Shown: piece by piece, positions 42,895 to 53,286 of the stretch
Numbering within the stretch: the stretch's first letter is position 1
How the letters are laid out: each line of letters begins with the position of its first letter
Assembly (NCBI RefSeq): GCF_007743815.1
Contig: NZ_CP036265.1
Coordinates: 3,862,823-3,926,822 of the forward strand
Reading direction: 5' to 3'
DNA: 64,000 nt
DNA from: Alienimonas californiensis
GTDB taxonomy: Bacteria; Planctomycetota; Planctomycetia; Planctomycetales; Planctomycetaceae
The notes under the pieces: model-generated
Database searches by the model: none
Told to the model about the DNA's origin: nothing
Seen by the model: the letters and a program-made list of their open reading frames with translations, nothing else
Translations under genes and position numbers: made by a program

Positions 42895-43974
42895 ATGGCT
42901 CAACCTCCCGATTCCTCTCCGGCCCCCGAGCCGCCCGGGGCGCCGGCGGACCCGACGCTGATCTCGGACGAGCAGCTCGAACGGGACTTCGACGCCGCTC
43001 CGCCGCTGGCGGAGCCGGGCTCGGCCCCCGTCGGTCGCACGCTGTTGGCGGGCGGGCTGATGGGGACGGCGAACCTCGTCCCCGGAGTCTCCGGCGGGAC
43101 GATGGTGTTGGTCTGCGGGCTCTACGCCCACTTCGTCGACGGGATGGCGGCCGTCTCGCAGGGGAAGCTCGTCGGGTCGGCGGGGCGGTTCCTCGCGCTG
43201 CTGTTCGCGGCGAAGTTCGCCGCGATGGGCCTACTGGGCGGGCCAGTGGCGGAGGCGGTCGAGGCGCATCAGGCGCTCGCCTATAGCCTGTTCATCGGAA
43301 TGACCCTCGCCGGCACACCGGTCGTCTGGGACATCTTTCGTGCGGCGTCCGCGGGGCCGGCGCCGCCGCGGTTCGACTGGTGGCTGATCCCGCTGGGGGC
43401 GGCGCTGATGGCCTCGTTGGCGCTGCTGCCCCCGCCGGAGAAGCACGCGCAAACTGGACCCGACTACCGACCGCCGCACGACATCCCGATGGACGCCGCC
43501 GCCGGGGCCGCGGCGTTCGGGGCGATGGCCTTGCCGGGCGTCTCCGGCGGGACGGTCAAGCTGGCGATGGGGCGGTACGAGCCGACCGTCTGGTCGCTGG
43601 GCCAGCCGTTGCCGTGGCTCGGCTCGCTGCTCGGCTGGAGCGAGGCGGCGCCGGTTTCCGCCTGGGGTCCGATCCTCGTGCCCTACACCCTGGGGGCGAT
43701 TGCGGGGCTGGCGCTGATCTCCAACCTGCTGAAATGGTTGCTGCAACGCTACGAGCGGGCGATGGCGGCCCTGTTGCTCGGCGTGCTGTGGGGCAGCGTC
43801 GTGCCGGTGGTGCGCGTCGGCTGGTTCGGCGAGACCCGCCCACCATCGACCAGCGGATCGGGCGACTGGCTCGCCTGGGCGGTCGCCTGCGTCGTCGGAT
43901 TCGCGGCGGTGTACGCCCTCACCGTCTGGCAGAAACGGGCGGAGGCGAAACGAATCCACCCAGCCGCCGACTGA
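42895..43974 (+). CDS. DUF368 family polyprenyl-phosphate transporter
   Basis: 359 residues from the ATG at 42895, which has AGGGTGG 4 bases upstream; a GTG at 42859 is a less likely alternative. A Pro-rich cytoplasmic N-terminus of about 50 residues leads to multiple membrane helices with two inverted-repeat motifs: GTANLVPGVSGGTMVLVCG and ALPGVSGGTVKLAMGRYE. These PGVSGGT motifs define DUF368, members of which were shown to recycle undecaprenyl phosphate across the inner membrane. Here it would return C55-P to the cytoplasmic face for glycan assembly. It is the last gene before a convergent inverted repeat. Confidence 0.9.
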   Translation: MAQPPDSSPAPEPPGAPADPTLISDEQLERDFDAAPPLAEPGSAPVGRTLLAGGLMGTANLVPGVSGGTMVLVCGLYAHFVDGMAAVSQGKLVGSAGRFLALLFAAKFAAMGLLGGPVAEAVEAHQALAYSLFIGMTLAGTPVVWDIFRAASAGPAPPRFDWWLIPLGAALMASLALLPPPEKHAQTGPDYRPPHDIPMDAAAGAAAFGAMALPGVSGGTVKLAMGRYEPTVWSLGQPLPWLGSLLGWSEAAPVSAWGPILVPYTLGAIAGLALISNLLKWLLQRYERAMAALLLGVLWGSVVPVVRVGWFGETRPPSTSGSGDWLAWAVACVVGFAAVYALTVWQKRAEAKRIHPAAD

Positions 43975-44005
43975 ACGTCTGACGGACGCATGCATCCGCA
44001 ATGAC

Positions 44006-44059
44006 CGCTTGCGGTTTCGCGGCACCCGAGGATTTCTAGTGGCCCCGAAACCGCGAGCG
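44006..44059. repeat. Inverted repeat between DUF368 and receiver-like genes
   Basis: Arms of 18 bp, left 44006-44023 (CGCTTGCGGTTTCGCGGC) and right 44042-44059, with two mismatches and an 18-base loop. It lies between convergent genes and is probably a bidirectional terminator or a dispersed repeat of the GCGGTTTCG type. Confidence 0.6.
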
Positions 44060-44104
44060 ACCGTCGCCGCGCCGAACGGGGGAGGGCCGATCCGCAGGGA
44101 GCGT

Positions 44105-44458
44105 CTATAGCGTCGCCAGCCAGGCCGGGAGGCCGTCGGCCAACTGGCTGCGGGTCAGGACCGGACCGCGGCCGGCGGCGCGGGCGGTCTTCAGCAATTC
44201 CGCATGCACGTGCGGACCGAACGAGAGCGTCGGCGGGCCGTCCGCCGGACGCTCGGACAACCACTCCAGGGCCCCGGGTAGGGAGAGATCGAGCACGACG
44301 CCGACCGCGTTCGCCGGATCGGCCTTCGCTCCGCTGAGGGCTCGCGTCGGCGTCAGGCCGGCCTGCCGGACGGCCTGCACCAGCGGACCGCCGGTCAGCA
44401 GGTCGCCGCAGACGATCAGCACGGATCGGGGCGCGGCGTCGGCAGGCTCCGCGGTCAC
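44105..44458 (-). CDS. Receiver-like small protein
   Basis: 117 residues. The N-terminal part SVLIVCGDLLTGGPLVQAVRQAG and then VGVVLDLSLPGALEWL, PPTLSFGPHVHAELLKTAR, resemble a response-regulator receiver fold: an aspartate-like VVLDL strand, a PG after it and a strand-helix pattern. The usual acidic pair at the start is missing (CGD rather than DD), so it is probably degenerate or phospho-independent. Its start overlaps the stop of the FHA gene by ATGA, pointing to a joint function with a phosphothreonine reader. Confidence 0.65.
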   Translation of the reverse strand: MTAEPADAAPRSVLIVCGDLLTGGPLVQAVRQAGLTPTRALSGAKADPANAVGVVLDLSLPGALEWLSERPADGPPTLSFGPHVHAELLKTARAAGRGPVLTRSQLADGLPAWLATL

Positions 44459-45450
44459 TTCGGGTCGTTCAGGAAGCCGAGGAGCGAACTGTCGACGTCG
44501 TCCTCGTCGTCGGCGTCGCCGAAGCCGGCGAAGGAGGACTCATCTTCGGCGTCGGCGCCGGGGAGGGCCTTCAATGCGGAGGAGTCGGCGTCGGCCTTGC
44601 CGCTGTCGTCGTCGTTCAGAAAGTCGAAGGCGGCATCTTCCTCGGTGATCGTCTCGCTGCCGTCATCCCCGCCGAAAGCCGACTCGCTCTCGGCCCCGGA
44701 GGCGCCGATCGTGACCCGGGACTCCGGCTCGTCGTCCTCGTCGAGGAGCATTTCGCCGGAGTCGTCCTCTTCTTCCGCCGACGCGAACTCTTCCTCGTCG
44801 AAGTTGAGGCCCTCCTCCGTCTCGACGGCGTCCTCGAACTCCGCGGCGGCGTCGTCGGCGGGGGCTTCGACGACGATGGGGTCCGGTTCGGCGACGGGCG
44901 GGGCGGCGACGCCCGGATGCCGGATCGGCGAGGGTCGGTCCGACCGGTCCCGGGCCTCACCGTGGTTCACCTGCTCAAAGCCCGTGCCGCTGTCGCTGAC
45001 CAGCACGGAGTCGTCGCTGAGTTCCTCCGCCGGCTCCTGTCCGACGACCACGCCGCTGGGCGAATCCTGCAGGTCACCGCCGGAAAGATCCGATTCGGAG
45101 ACGTGCGATTCGGCCTCCGCGAGCATCGCGGCGCCGTCGGGGCGATAGGAACGATCGCCGGCCCGCACCAACTTCATGGTCACCCCGCCGATGGACAGGG
45201 TGCCGCCCAGGGGGACGTCGATCTCCTCTTCGCCGACGCCTTCGCCGTTAACGAACGTGCCGTTGCGACTGCCGAGGTCTCGCACCCGCACCACGGAGCC
45301 GTCGACGCGCAGGTGGCAGTGCGACCGACTGACCCGGCGGGAGGAGATCCGCAGTCCCGCGTCCGTGCCGCGGCCGACCACCGCGTCCCGCTCCAGTCGC
45401 ACCGTCAGCGGGCGGCCTTCGCTGCGGGGGAGCAGGAACTCGGCGGCCAC
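44455..45450 (-). CDS. FHA domain protein with long acidic tail
   Basis: 331 residues. The FHA domain (about 1-95) has VGRGTDAGLRISSRRVSRSH, LGSRNGTFVNG and the GR/SRxH/NGT motifs that bind phosphothreonine, complete and well conserved. Residues 115-331 are low-complexity acidic (Glu/Asp/Ser) with a final SLLGFLNDPK. A kinase target or scaffold in the cytoplasm is likely. The other FHA in the window belongs to the ExbBD operon. It is downstream of clpX, past a strong terminator, and ends in a four-base overlap with the receiver-like gene. Confidence 0.85.
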   Translation of the reverse strand: MAAEFLLPRSEGRPLTVRLERDAVVGRGTDAGLRISSRRVSRSHCHLRVDGSVVRVRDLGSRNGTFVNGEGVGEEEIDVPLGGTLSIGGVTMKLVRAGDRSYRPDGAAMLAEAESHVSESDLSGGDLQDSPSGVVVGQEPAEELSDDSVLVSDSGTGFEQVNHGEARDRSDRPSPIRHPGVAAPPVAEPDPIVVEAPADDAAAEFEDAVETEEGLNFDEEEFASAEEEDDSGEMLLDEDDEPESRVTIGASGAESESAFGGDDGSETITEEDAAFDFLNDDDSGKADADSSALKALPGADAEDESSFAGFGDADDEDDVDSSLLGFLNDPK

Positions 45451-45533
45451 GGTCGGGGCTCTCGGGGGGCGGGGCGAACCGTCTCACCTTACCCACGGCG
45501 GCGGCGGCGTTCACGCAAGTTTCACCGGACGAC

Positions 45534-45588
45534 AAAAAGCCCCCCGGGAACGTCGGCACAGACCGTGCCATCGACATTCCCGGGGGGG
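45534..45588 (-). terminator. Rho-independent terminator of clpX
   Basis: On the minus strand a G/C-rich stem (CCCCCCGGGAA paired with TTCCCGGGGGG, then an inner GTGC/GCAC pair) is followed by TTTTT at 45538-45534. It lies 50 bases after the clpX stop and is the most convincing intrinsic terminator in the window. Confidence 0.8.
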
Positions 45589-45637
45589 ACAATTCGTTGA
45601 GGATCGCTCCGCCGACTCTCACCGCACGGCGGTCGGG

Positions 45638-46918
<1,281 letters not shown>

Positions 46919-47624
46919 CGGGCGGGGCGGTTCCGGGGGACGGTCCCGGGGGAGTTGACCCTCCCGAGGGAGATAGTCAATCCTGCCGGGGGATGCGAAG
47001 GGCGAAGGAAACGGGCGCCGCGGGCATCCTGCTCGCCGTGCCGCCCGCCCGACCGCCGGCGTCGCTGCCGGCGCCTCCTCGAGCCGCCGAAGCGGTCCGT
47101 GGGTGGGCGAACGATCCCGCTGGGGGAAAGTCAGCGCCGCCCGTCCCCTCCCGTACCGCGGGGGTACGTCAGGGAGAGCGGCCCTGAAGGTGTCGGCGCT
47201 CCGCCCCGTGCCGCCCAACTGTTGCCAATTCGCACCGAGCGAACAGCGCCAGCCGAACGACCCGCCGCGGGGTCGGGCGGGACGGGGTCATTTTACCCCG
47301 GACCGACCGAACCGGGTCGACACCGCCAAAACAGCGTTGCACGCCCCGTGCCGAAATCGCCCCCGCGGAGGGGCGTCACCGCGGCGGCCCTGCGCCCGTA
47401 GATGCAACCGCAGCAACCGCTCGGCGGGGCGCCCGCGGAGGCCGCGGACGGGCGCCCGCGGCGGTGTAAGAGCGACAGAACGGTTCTCGAAAAATCCGCA
47501 AACAGGTTCGCCCGCGGACGACTCGCCGACCGATACCACCGACACGACCGCTCCGGTTTGCGCCCCCGGCCCGCCCGGGCGGCGACGGCCGCAGCTCCCG
47601 CCTCGCTCCGGCTCCCCGGGTGTG
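46919..47624. other. 706-base divergent intergenic region between clpX and the Ig-like gene
   Basis: The longest gap in the window. It contains an imperfect palindrome at 46955-46980 (TTGACCCTCCC, GA, GGGAG, then AGTCAA) close to the clpX start, and several G/C-rich short repeats, but no convincing ORF with signal or family match (short open frames here are shadows), no tRNA and no intrinsic terminator. Both flanking genes start away from it, so it probably holds the two promoters. I could not pick out a clear -35/-10 pair. Confidence 0.6.
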
Positions 47625-49130
47625 ATGACTCGTCTGACCCCCCGTCGAATCCCGCTGGCCGCCGCGGCGGTTCTGTCCTCCCTCGGCGCCCTCGCGGCCC
47701 CGGCGGCGGGGCAGGACCGGGCGTCGGGCAACCCGGTGCACAGCAACCGGGAGACGTTCCGTATCCCGTTCGCCGCGAGCGCTGCCGACCTCGCCGCCGC
47801 CGGGGCCACCGAGGCGCGGCTGCTCGTCAGCACGGACGCCGGCCGACGGTGGGAAGAAGCCGGCAGCGCCGCCCCCGGGGCGGGCGGGTTCCAATACTCC
47901 GCCCCCGCCGACGGCGACTACTGGTTCAGCGTGCTGACCGTCGACGCCCAGGGGATGCCGGCCCCCGCGGACGTGGCGATCGTGCCGCAACTGCACGTGC
48001 GGATGGACCGCGTCGCCCCGACCGTGCAGGTCGGCGCCGCGCCCGCCGGCGACGGCACCGTCGCGGTGCGGTGGAACGTCGCCGATCCCGACGCCGACCC
48101 CGCCGCCCTGCGGGTGACGTTCACCCCCGAGGGCGGCGCCGGGCAGCGGGTGCCGGTCACGCCCGCCCTGTCCGGCTCCTTTCGCATCCCGGCCCAGCGG
48201 GCCGGCGGCTCCGTCACGATCTCCGTCGCCGACCGGGCCGGCAACGTCGGCACGGCGACCTGCCGCACGGGCGGCTCCGCGGCGCCGGTCTCCTACACGC
48301 AGCAGGCCGATTACGGCGCCGGGGCCGTCGAGCGCGCCTCCGGCAGCCTGTCCGCCCCGCATCGCCCCGCGGGGCTCTCGAACGAACCGCGGTCGCCGGC
48401 GCCCGTGCCCCCGTCCGTCTCGCCGCGGCTGCCGGCCGCCCCCTCCGCGGGGGCTCAGGCGCGTCGCCATGACGTCGGCTTCGGCGGCGCCAGCCCGTCC
48501 GCCGGCGCTTCGGCGTTGAAGAACCGTTCGTTCAAGATCGGCTACGCCGTCGACGCGGTCGGCAGCAGCGGAGTGGGGGCGGTGGACGTCTTCATCACCC
48601 CGGACGGCGGCCAGCACTGGTACAGCTACGGTCAGGACGTCGACCGCGTGAGCCCCGCGGAGATCTCCGTGCCCGGCGACGGCGACTACGGGTTCTGCGT
48701 GCGGGTCCGCAGCGGCGCTGGCCTGGCGCCCGCCCCGCCGCGGAACGGCGAGGCCCCGGACGTCCGCGTGACGGTCGACGGCACCCCGCCGACGGTCGAC
48801 CTGCTCTCCGCCGGGCAGGGCCGCGGGGCCGAAGCGAACACGCTCTCGCTGGAATGGCGGGCGGCCGACAACCGCCCCGGCGCCGTGCCGGTGCGGGTGG
48901 AACTGGCGGACTCCGCCGGCGGCCCGTGGGAGGTCGTGCAGGACTGGGGCCCGGATTCCGGCTCCGCAGTCGTGCCGCTCCGTCCGGGCCGGTCCGCGAA
49001 CGGCGGCCGCGTGTTCGTTCGCGTCAGCGCCCGGGACGACGCCGGCAATGAAGGCTCCGCCGTCACCCCGCACGGCGTGGCCGTGGATCTCGTGCGACCC
49101 TCCGCCCGCGTGCTGGGCGTCGTGCGGTAG
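47625..49130 (+). CDS. Secreted protein with Ig-like/FN3-like beta domains
   Basis: 501 residues from the ATG at 47625, the start of the signal peptide ([20 protein letters not shown], cleavage near AAG-QDR). The frame is open upstream without a signal. The mature part has two related beta-rich units: about 25-150 ([35 protein letters not shown]) and about 280-380 ([35 protein letters not shown]). Each is followed by a second Ig-like domain with [10 protein letters not shown] or [11 protein letters not shown] and [18 protein letters not shown] Ser/Pro linker (about 210-265) joins them. It looks like an extracellular or envelope protein; function unknown. No cell-wall anchor is seen. Confidence 0.75.
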   Translation: MTRLTPRRIPLAAAAVLSSLGALAAPAAGQDRASGNPVHSNRETFRIPFAASAADLAAAGATEARLLVSTDAGRRWEEAGSAAPGAGGFQYSAPADGDYWFSVLTVDAQGMPAPADVAIVPQLHVRMDRVAPTVQVGAAPAGDGTVAVRWNVADPDADPAALRVTFTPEGGAGQRVPVTPALSGSFRIPAQRAGGSVTISVADRAGNVGTATCRTGGSAAPVSYTQQADYGAGAVERASGSLSAPHRPAGLSNEPRSPAPVPPSVSPRLPAAPSAGAQARRHDVGFGGASPSAGASALKNRSFKIGYAVDAVGSSGVGAVDVFITPDGGQHWYSYGQDVDRVSPAEISVPGDGDYGFCVRVRSGAGLAPAPPRNGEAPDVRVTVDGTPPTVDLLSAGQGRGAEANTLSLEWRAADNRPGAVPVRVELADSAGGPWEVVQDWGPDSGSAVVPLRPGRSANGGRVFVRVSARDDAGNEGSAVTPHGVAVDLVRPSARVLGVVR

Positions 49131-49146
49131 ACGTTCCCCGTCGGCG

Positions 49147-49152
49147 TACAAT
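49147..49152 (+). promoter_or_regulatory. Candidate -10 box giving a leaderless transcript of sdaA
   Basis: TACAAT ends 6 bases before the ATG of sdaA at 49159. There is no Shine-Dalgarno sequence and no clear -35 box at the expected place. The same spacing is seen before the 15036 gene. Confidence 0.35.
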
Positions 49153-49158
49153 CCCGGC

Positions 49159-50622
49159 ATGTCCACTCCGCCGACCGCTGCGACCGCCTTCGTCAGCGCG
49201 TTCGATCTGTTCAAGATCGGCGTGGGGCCGAGCAGTTCCCACGCCGTCGGGCCGATGCGCGCCGGCGGGCGGTTCCTCGCTTCCCTCGACCGATGCGGCC
49301 TGCGGGCGGCGACGACCAGGGTGACGGTCGATCTGTACGGCTCCCTGGCCCTGACCGGCCGTGGGCACGGCACGCCGCAGGCCGTGCTGGCCGGGTTGGA
49401 GGGGGCCGACCCGGAGACAGTCGACTGCGACCGCCTCGGCAGGCTGCTGTCGATCGTGGAGGAGGCTGGCGCTCTGAACGTCCCCGGCGGGCCGCCGGTG
49501 GAGTTTGATCTGAACCGCGATCTGCGGTGGCATCGCCGGGAGACGTTGCCGGCCCACCCCAACGGCCTTCGCATCGCCGCGTTCGGGGCGGACGGGGGGG
49601 AATTGCTGAGCCGCGAGTACTACTCGATTGGCGGCGGGTTCGTGGTGACGGCGGGCGAGGCGGAGGAGGGCGCCGAACCGGCCTCCACCGCCGCGAACGT
49701 GCCGTTTCCCTTCGACTCCGCCGCCGAACTGCTGACGATGTGCGAATCCTCCGGCCGGTCGATCTCCGACGTGGTGCGGGCGAACGAGGAGGCCCTGCGC
49801 AGCCCCGCGGAGGTGGACGCCGGGCTCGACAGGCTCTGGGCGGCGATGGAGGCCTGCATCGCCGCGGGGCTGCGGACGCCCGGCATCCTGCCGGGTAAGC
49901 TTCAGGTCCCCCGCCGGGCCGCGGCGCTGTTCGAAAAGCTCAGTGCCGTGAAGGCCCCCGGCCCGCCCGACCCGCAGTCCGCGGCGGACTCGCAGTCCGC
50001 GGCGGACCCGCTGGCGGCGTTGGACTGGCTGAACCTGTGGGCGCTGGCGGTCAACGAGCAGAACGCGGCCGGCGGCCGGGTCGTCACCGCCCCGACCAAC
50101 GGCGCCGCGGGCATCGTGCCGGCGGTCATCAACTATTTCCGGCACTTCGCCCCCGCCGCCCAGCGCTCGCCGGAGGAGCGAACCGCGGGAACCCGCCGGT
50201 TCCTGCTGACCGCAGCGGCGATCGGCAGTCTGTACAAGAAGCACGCCTCCATCAGCGGGGCCGAGGTCGGCTGTCAGGGAGAGGTCGGCGTGGCCTGCAG
50301 CATGGCGGCGGGGGCGTTGGCGGAGGCCCTCGGCGGTTTCCCCCGACAGGTCGAACAGGCGGCCGAGATCGGCATGGAACACAATCTCGGCCTGACCTGC
50401 GATCCGGTGGGCGGCCTGGTGCAGGTCCCCTGCATCGAGCGCAATGCGATGGGGGCGGTGAAGGCCGTCAACGCGGCCCGGTTGGCCCTGTGCGGCGACG
50501 GCTCCCACCGGGTGAGCCTGGACCGGGTGATCCGGGTGATGCGCCGCACCGGCGCTGACATGAGCAGCAAATATAAGGAGACCAGCCGAGGCGGCCTCGC
50601 GGTGAACGTCACCGAGTGCTGA
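49159..50622 (+). CDS. sdaA: L-serine ammonia-lyase (single-chain, iron-sulfur type)
   Basis: 487 residues. The N-terminal beta domain begins [28 protein letters not shown], and the C-terminal alpha domain has [49 protein letters not shown] and, at the end, [20 protein letters not shown]. The Cys residues of these stretches would hold the [4Fe-4S] cluster. It converts serine to pyruvate and ammonia in the cytoplasm. A short insertion ([17 protein letters not shown]) at about 271-287 is encoded by a tandem 18-base repeat and is not part of the family. It follows the Ig-like gene with only 28 bases between. Confidence 0.95.
   Translation: MSTPPTAATAFVSAFDLFKIGVGPSSSHAVGPMRAGGRFLASLDRCGLRAATTRVTVDLYGSLALTGRGHGTPQAVLAGLEGADPETVDCDRLGRLLSIVEEAGALNVPGGPPVEFDLNRDLRWHRRETLPAHPNGLRIAAFGADGGELLSREYYSIGGGFVVTAGEAEEGAEPASTAANVPFPFDSAAELLTMCESSGRSISDVVRANEEALRSPAEVDAGLDRLWAAMEACIAAGLRTPGILPGKLQVPRRAAALFEKLSAVKAPGPPDPQSAADSQSAADPLAALDWLNLWALAVNEQNAAGGRVVTAPTNGAAGIVPAVINYFRHFAPAAQRSPEERTAGTRRFLLTAAAIGSLYKKHASISGAEVGCQGEVGVACSMAAGALAEALGGFPRQVEQAAEIGMEHNLGLTCDPVGGLVQVPCIERNAMGAVKAVNAARLALCGDGSHRVSLDRVIRVMRRTGADMSSKYKETSRGGLAVNVTEC
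49969..50004 (+). repeat. Tandem 18-bp repeat inside sdaA
   Basis: Two copies of an 18-base unit (GACCCGCAGTCCGCGGCG, second with one C-to-T change) at 49969-49986 and 49987-50004, then a partial third (GACCCGCTGGCGGCG). In frame it encodes [17 protein letters not shown], a surface loop between the two domains. Confidence 0.8.
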
Positions 50623-50664
50623 CCCGGCCGCCGGACCGGCCTTGAATCTGGTCTCGCAGCGGGT

Positions 50665-50694
50665 TTGCGGCGGAGCGCAGGGCGCGGCCATACT
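50665..50694 (+). promoter_or_regulatory. Weak candidate promoter of the XRE-cupin gene
   Basis: TTGCGG (50665-50670), 18 bases, CATACT (50689-50694), about 77 bases upstream of the GTG at 50771. Support is only the spacing and position. Confidence 0.3.
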
Positions 50695-50770
50695 CAGCGG
50701 CCCTCCCTGATGCGTTCGGCCCCGACGCGATCCCCCGCGCGGGGCTCCGCCCTGCCCGGACCTCCCGCTC

Positions 50771-51331
50771 GTGAACCTCGTCGAACTGGCTCAGCGGATT
50801 CGCAGTCGCCGGCTGGATCGTCGGCTCACGCTTGAGGAAGTCGCCTCCCGCACCGGTCAGACGCGCAGCTGGCTCTCCAAGGTCGAAAACTTCCGGATCA
50901 CGCCCTCTCTGCCGGCGCTGGCGGAGATCGCCGCGGCGCTGGACGTGCCCCTCTCCGAACTGTTCGACGGCCTGGAGGAGCGGCCCGCGTTGGTCGTGGT
51001 GCGGCAGGACGAACGCAAACGGATCGACCGGGACCAGGCTGAGGGGAACGCCTCCGTTTACGAGTCGCTGGCTCACAAACGGGCGGCCCGTTCGATGGAC
51101 CCGTTCCTCGTGACGCTCCCGCCGGGCACGGCTCAGGAGGAGGCGCTCCCGCACCCCGGCGAGGAGTTCCTGTTCGTGCAGACCGGCACGGTCCGCTTCG
51201 AATACGACGGCGAGACGTTCCAGCTTTCCGCCGGCGACAGCCTCTATTTCGACGCGAATCACCCCCACCGGATCGTCAACCCGAGCAAGGATCAGGCCGT
51301 GGTTCTCTGCGTCTTCAACACGAAAACCTGA
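50771..51331 (+). CDS. XRE-family regulator with cupin domain
   Basis: 186 residues with a GTG start. Residues 1-60 form a helix-turn-helix of the Cro/CI type ([42 protein letters not shown]). Residues about 110-180 are a cupin_2 barrel ([60 protein letters not shown]), with His and Glu metal-ligand positions present. This is a DNA-binding regulator whose cupin senses a small molecule. Neighbouring sdaA may be its target, but the genes are not overlapping. A weak promoter (TTGCGG, 18 bases, CATACT) lies at 50665-50694. Confidence 0.9.
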   Translation: MNLVELAQRIRSRRLDRRLTLEEVASRTGQTRSWLSKVENFRITPSLPALAEIAAALDVPLSELFDGLEERPALVVVRQDERKRIDRDQAEGNASVYESLAHKRAARSMDPFLVTLPPGTAQEEALPHPGEEFLFVQTGTVRFEYDGETFQLSAGDSLYFDANHPHRIVNPSKDQAVVLCVFNTKT

Positions 51332-51358
51332 CGGCCGCTGCGGTTTGCTCAGCTGAAC

Positions 51359-51432
51359 TACCCCCGGTGCGATTCGAACGCACGACCTTCGGATTAGGAA
51401 TCCGATGCTCTATCCTGCTGAGCTACGAGGGC
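51359..51432 (-). tRNA. tRNA-Arg, anticodon CCT
   Basis: 74 bases on the minus strand. The cloverleaf reads GCCCTCG (acceptor), GCTC-AGCAGGATA-GAGC (D arm), TCGGA-TTCCTAA-TCCGA (anticodon arm, anticodon CCT), GTGCG-TTCGAAT-CGCAC (T arm) and CGGGGGT with discriminator A. The acceptor stem has two G-U pairs. The 3' CCA is not encoded. It reads AGG codons, which are rare in this GC-rich genome. It lies alone, between the XRE-cupin gene and yjbQ. Confidence 0.96.
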
Positions 51433-51510
51433 GGGAGACCGTGCGGGCACGGTCGTCGACGATGGTAGCGGGCGGGCGGGGGGCGGTCACTCGCCGCCTC
51501 CGTCGCTGCG

Positions 51511-51939
51511 TCACTCGCCGCGGCGTTCGCCTTGGAGGGTGAGCACCAGCGTGCGGGAGGAGGCCCGGTCGCGGTGCTCGCAGAGGTAGAGGCCCTGCCA
51601 CGTGCCGAGGTTCGGCCGGCCGTCGGCAATCGGAATCGTCACCGACGCCCCCATCATCGAGGCCTTCACGTGGGCCGGCATGTCGTCCGGGCCCTCCACG
51701 GTGTGCTCGTAGGGCAGGTCCTCCGGCACCGCGTGGTTCATCGCGGTTTCGAAGTCGACCCGCACGTCGGGGTCCGCGTTTTCGTTCAGCGTGAGGGAGG
51801 CCGAGGTGTGCTGGATGAAGACGTGCAGCAAGCCGACCCGCAGTTCAGCGATCTGCGGGACCGCGTCCAGCACGCGGCGGGTGACGAGGTGGAACCCCCG
51901 CGGGTACGGCGGCAGGGCGAGCGTCGTCTGACTCCACAT
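51511..51939 (-). CDS. yjbQ: YjbQ family (UPF0047) protein
   Basis: 142 residues, the usual length. Conserved family segments are IAELRVGLLHVFIQHTSASLTL (with the His and Thr-Ser core), then NENADPDVRVDFETAMNHAVPE, SMMGASVTIPIADGRPNLGTWQGLYLCEHRDR. A weak secondary thiamine-phosphate synthase activity has been ascribed to E. coli YjbQ, but the true role is uncertain. Cytoplasmic. Divergence is not an issue: it lies 32 bases after the PEP-CTERM metallopeptidase on the same strand and may share its transcript. Confidence 0.93.
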   Translation of the reverse strand: MWSQTTLALPPYPRGFHLVTRRVLDAVPQIAELRVGLLHVFIQHTSASLTLNENADPDVRVDFETAMNHAVPEDLPYEHTVEGPDDMPAHVKASMMGASVTIPIADGRPNLGTWQGLYLCEHRDRASSRTLVLTLQGERRGE

Positions 51940-51971
51940 GCGGATTGCGGACCGGGCGGGGGCGGGGCGAA

Positions 51972-53204
51972 TCAGGGGGCCAGCCTACGGCGCCGGCGCC
52001 GCACCGCCACGCCACCGAGCAGGGCGAGGCCCGTCAGCAGCCAGGCGCCCGGCTCCGGCACGGCCGCGGGGCCGGCGGCAGCGTCGGCTGCAAAGCCGAT
52101 CAGCAGTTCGTAGTCGCCGACGCCGCCGTCGAACCCTTCGACCCGGGCGAAGTACCGGCCGGGTCCGTCGATCCGCAGGCCGTACAGCCGCGCATCCCGC
52201 GAGAGGTTGGACGTGCCGTCGCCGAACAGGTCGCCGGCGAACGTCGTGTCGTCGACCCGGCCGAGCACGGTTCCGGCCTCGTTCAGCACGGTGAGGACGG
52301 TGTCCGCGGCGTCGGCGAGGCCCGTGGTGATCGTCGCCGCCGACAGTTCGCCGGACGTGAACAGCTCGAAGACGAACAGGTCCTCCTGCAGCGCGGCCCC
52401 GATCGTGCCGATCACGTTCGCGGCGTCGAGACCGGAGATCGACTGGGCGACCAGCGCCACCTGTCGGGCGGAGCTCAGCGGGTCGGTCGGCAGCAGATCC
52501 TCGAACAGGCTTGGCGTCGGCCCGGTCGCAGTCAGGCCCTCGGCGAACTCCAGTTTCAGTTGGGAGAAGCGGGAGAAGGTGCGATCGACCTCCCGCTGCG
52601 CTTCGCTGAGGTTCGTCGGCCCGGTCGCCATCAGGCGGCCGTTCTGGGCGCCGCCGGAGTCGACCGGGCCCTCGAGGCCGGTGTAGGTGAAGCCGGGACT
52701 GCCGTAGCTATCCTCGTGGGTCAGGCCGAGGTTGTGCCCCAACTCGTGGGCCGCCGTGCCGGTGAGGGCGGCGGAGAGTTCGGCGATCTGTTGCGACCGC
52801 GGCTCGAAGTGCTCGATGAACCCGCCGAAGTTCCCCGTGTAGACCTCGGCGAGATCGCCGTCGAACTGGTTGCGGTAGTCCAGCCGTGTCGCCTCGCCGT
52901 ACACGACGTCGCCGCCGACGTACGGCCCGCCCAGCCAGACGCGTTCCGTGGCGCCGGGGGCGTTCGTCTGGAACGTGACGTCGAAGTCGGCGTAGGCCCG
53001 GCGGAGACCGCCCAGCACGTTCGCCTCGATTTGGGCCCGTTCCGCGGCGGTGAACTCGGCGACGCCCGCGGCGTCGGTCGCCTGCCGCAGCCGGATCGCG
53101 AAGTCGCTGTAGTCGACGTGCGTTACCAGTCCCGCCGGCGCGGACGACGCGACGCACCATGCCGCGGCGGTCAGCAGCGCAAGCGTGCAGCGGCGCGGGG
53201 ACAT
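51972..53204 (-). CDS. Secreted zinc metallopeptidase with PEP-CTERM anchor
   Basis: 410 residues from the ATG at about 53204; a TTG at 53261 in the same frame is an alternative. A signal peptide (MSPRRCTLALLTAAAWCVAS) is followed by the metzincin motif HELGHNLGLTH at 153-163 and a likely Met-turn in NGRLMATGP. Residues 165-380 have beta-rich repeats (VLTVLNEAGTVLGRVDD, LYGLRIDGPGRYFARVEG), as in pre-peptidase domains. The C-terminus is a PEP-CTERM sorting tag: VPEPGAWLLTGLALLGGVAV followed by basic residues. An exosortase is needed for anchoring and none is nearby. It lies 82 bases after aroC. Confidence 0.9.
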   Translation of the reverse strand: MSPRRCTLALLTAAAWCVASSAPAGLVTHVDYSDFAIRLRQATDAAGVAEFTAAERAQIEANVLGGLRRAYADFDVTFQTNAPGATERVWLGGPYVGGDVVYGEATRLDYRNQFDGDLAEVYTGNFGGFIEHFEPRSQQIAELSAALTGTAAHELGHNLGLTHEDSYGSPGFTYTGLEGPVDSGGAQNGRLMATGPTNLSEAQREVDRTFSRFSQLKLEFAEGLTATGPTPSLFEDLLPTDPLSSARQVALVAQSISGLDAANVIGTIGAALQEDLFVFELFTSGELSAATITTGLADAADTVLTVLNEAGTVLGRVDDTTFAGDLFGDGTSNLSRDARLYGLRIDGPGRYFARVEGFDGGVGDYELLIGFAADAAAGPAAVPEPGAWLLTGLALLGGVAVRRRRRRLAP

Positions 53205-53286
53205 GGGACAGTCCGGAGGAGCGGGCGGACGATGCTCCGCGAACGCGGTCCATTTCCGCAAGCGATCGGCGGTGCCGGCCGGGCGT

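Noticed and set aside
46993-47187. Short ORF in the clpX-upstream gap
   Set aside because: Composition of shadow sequence, no start signal, no family; overlaps another equally open frame.
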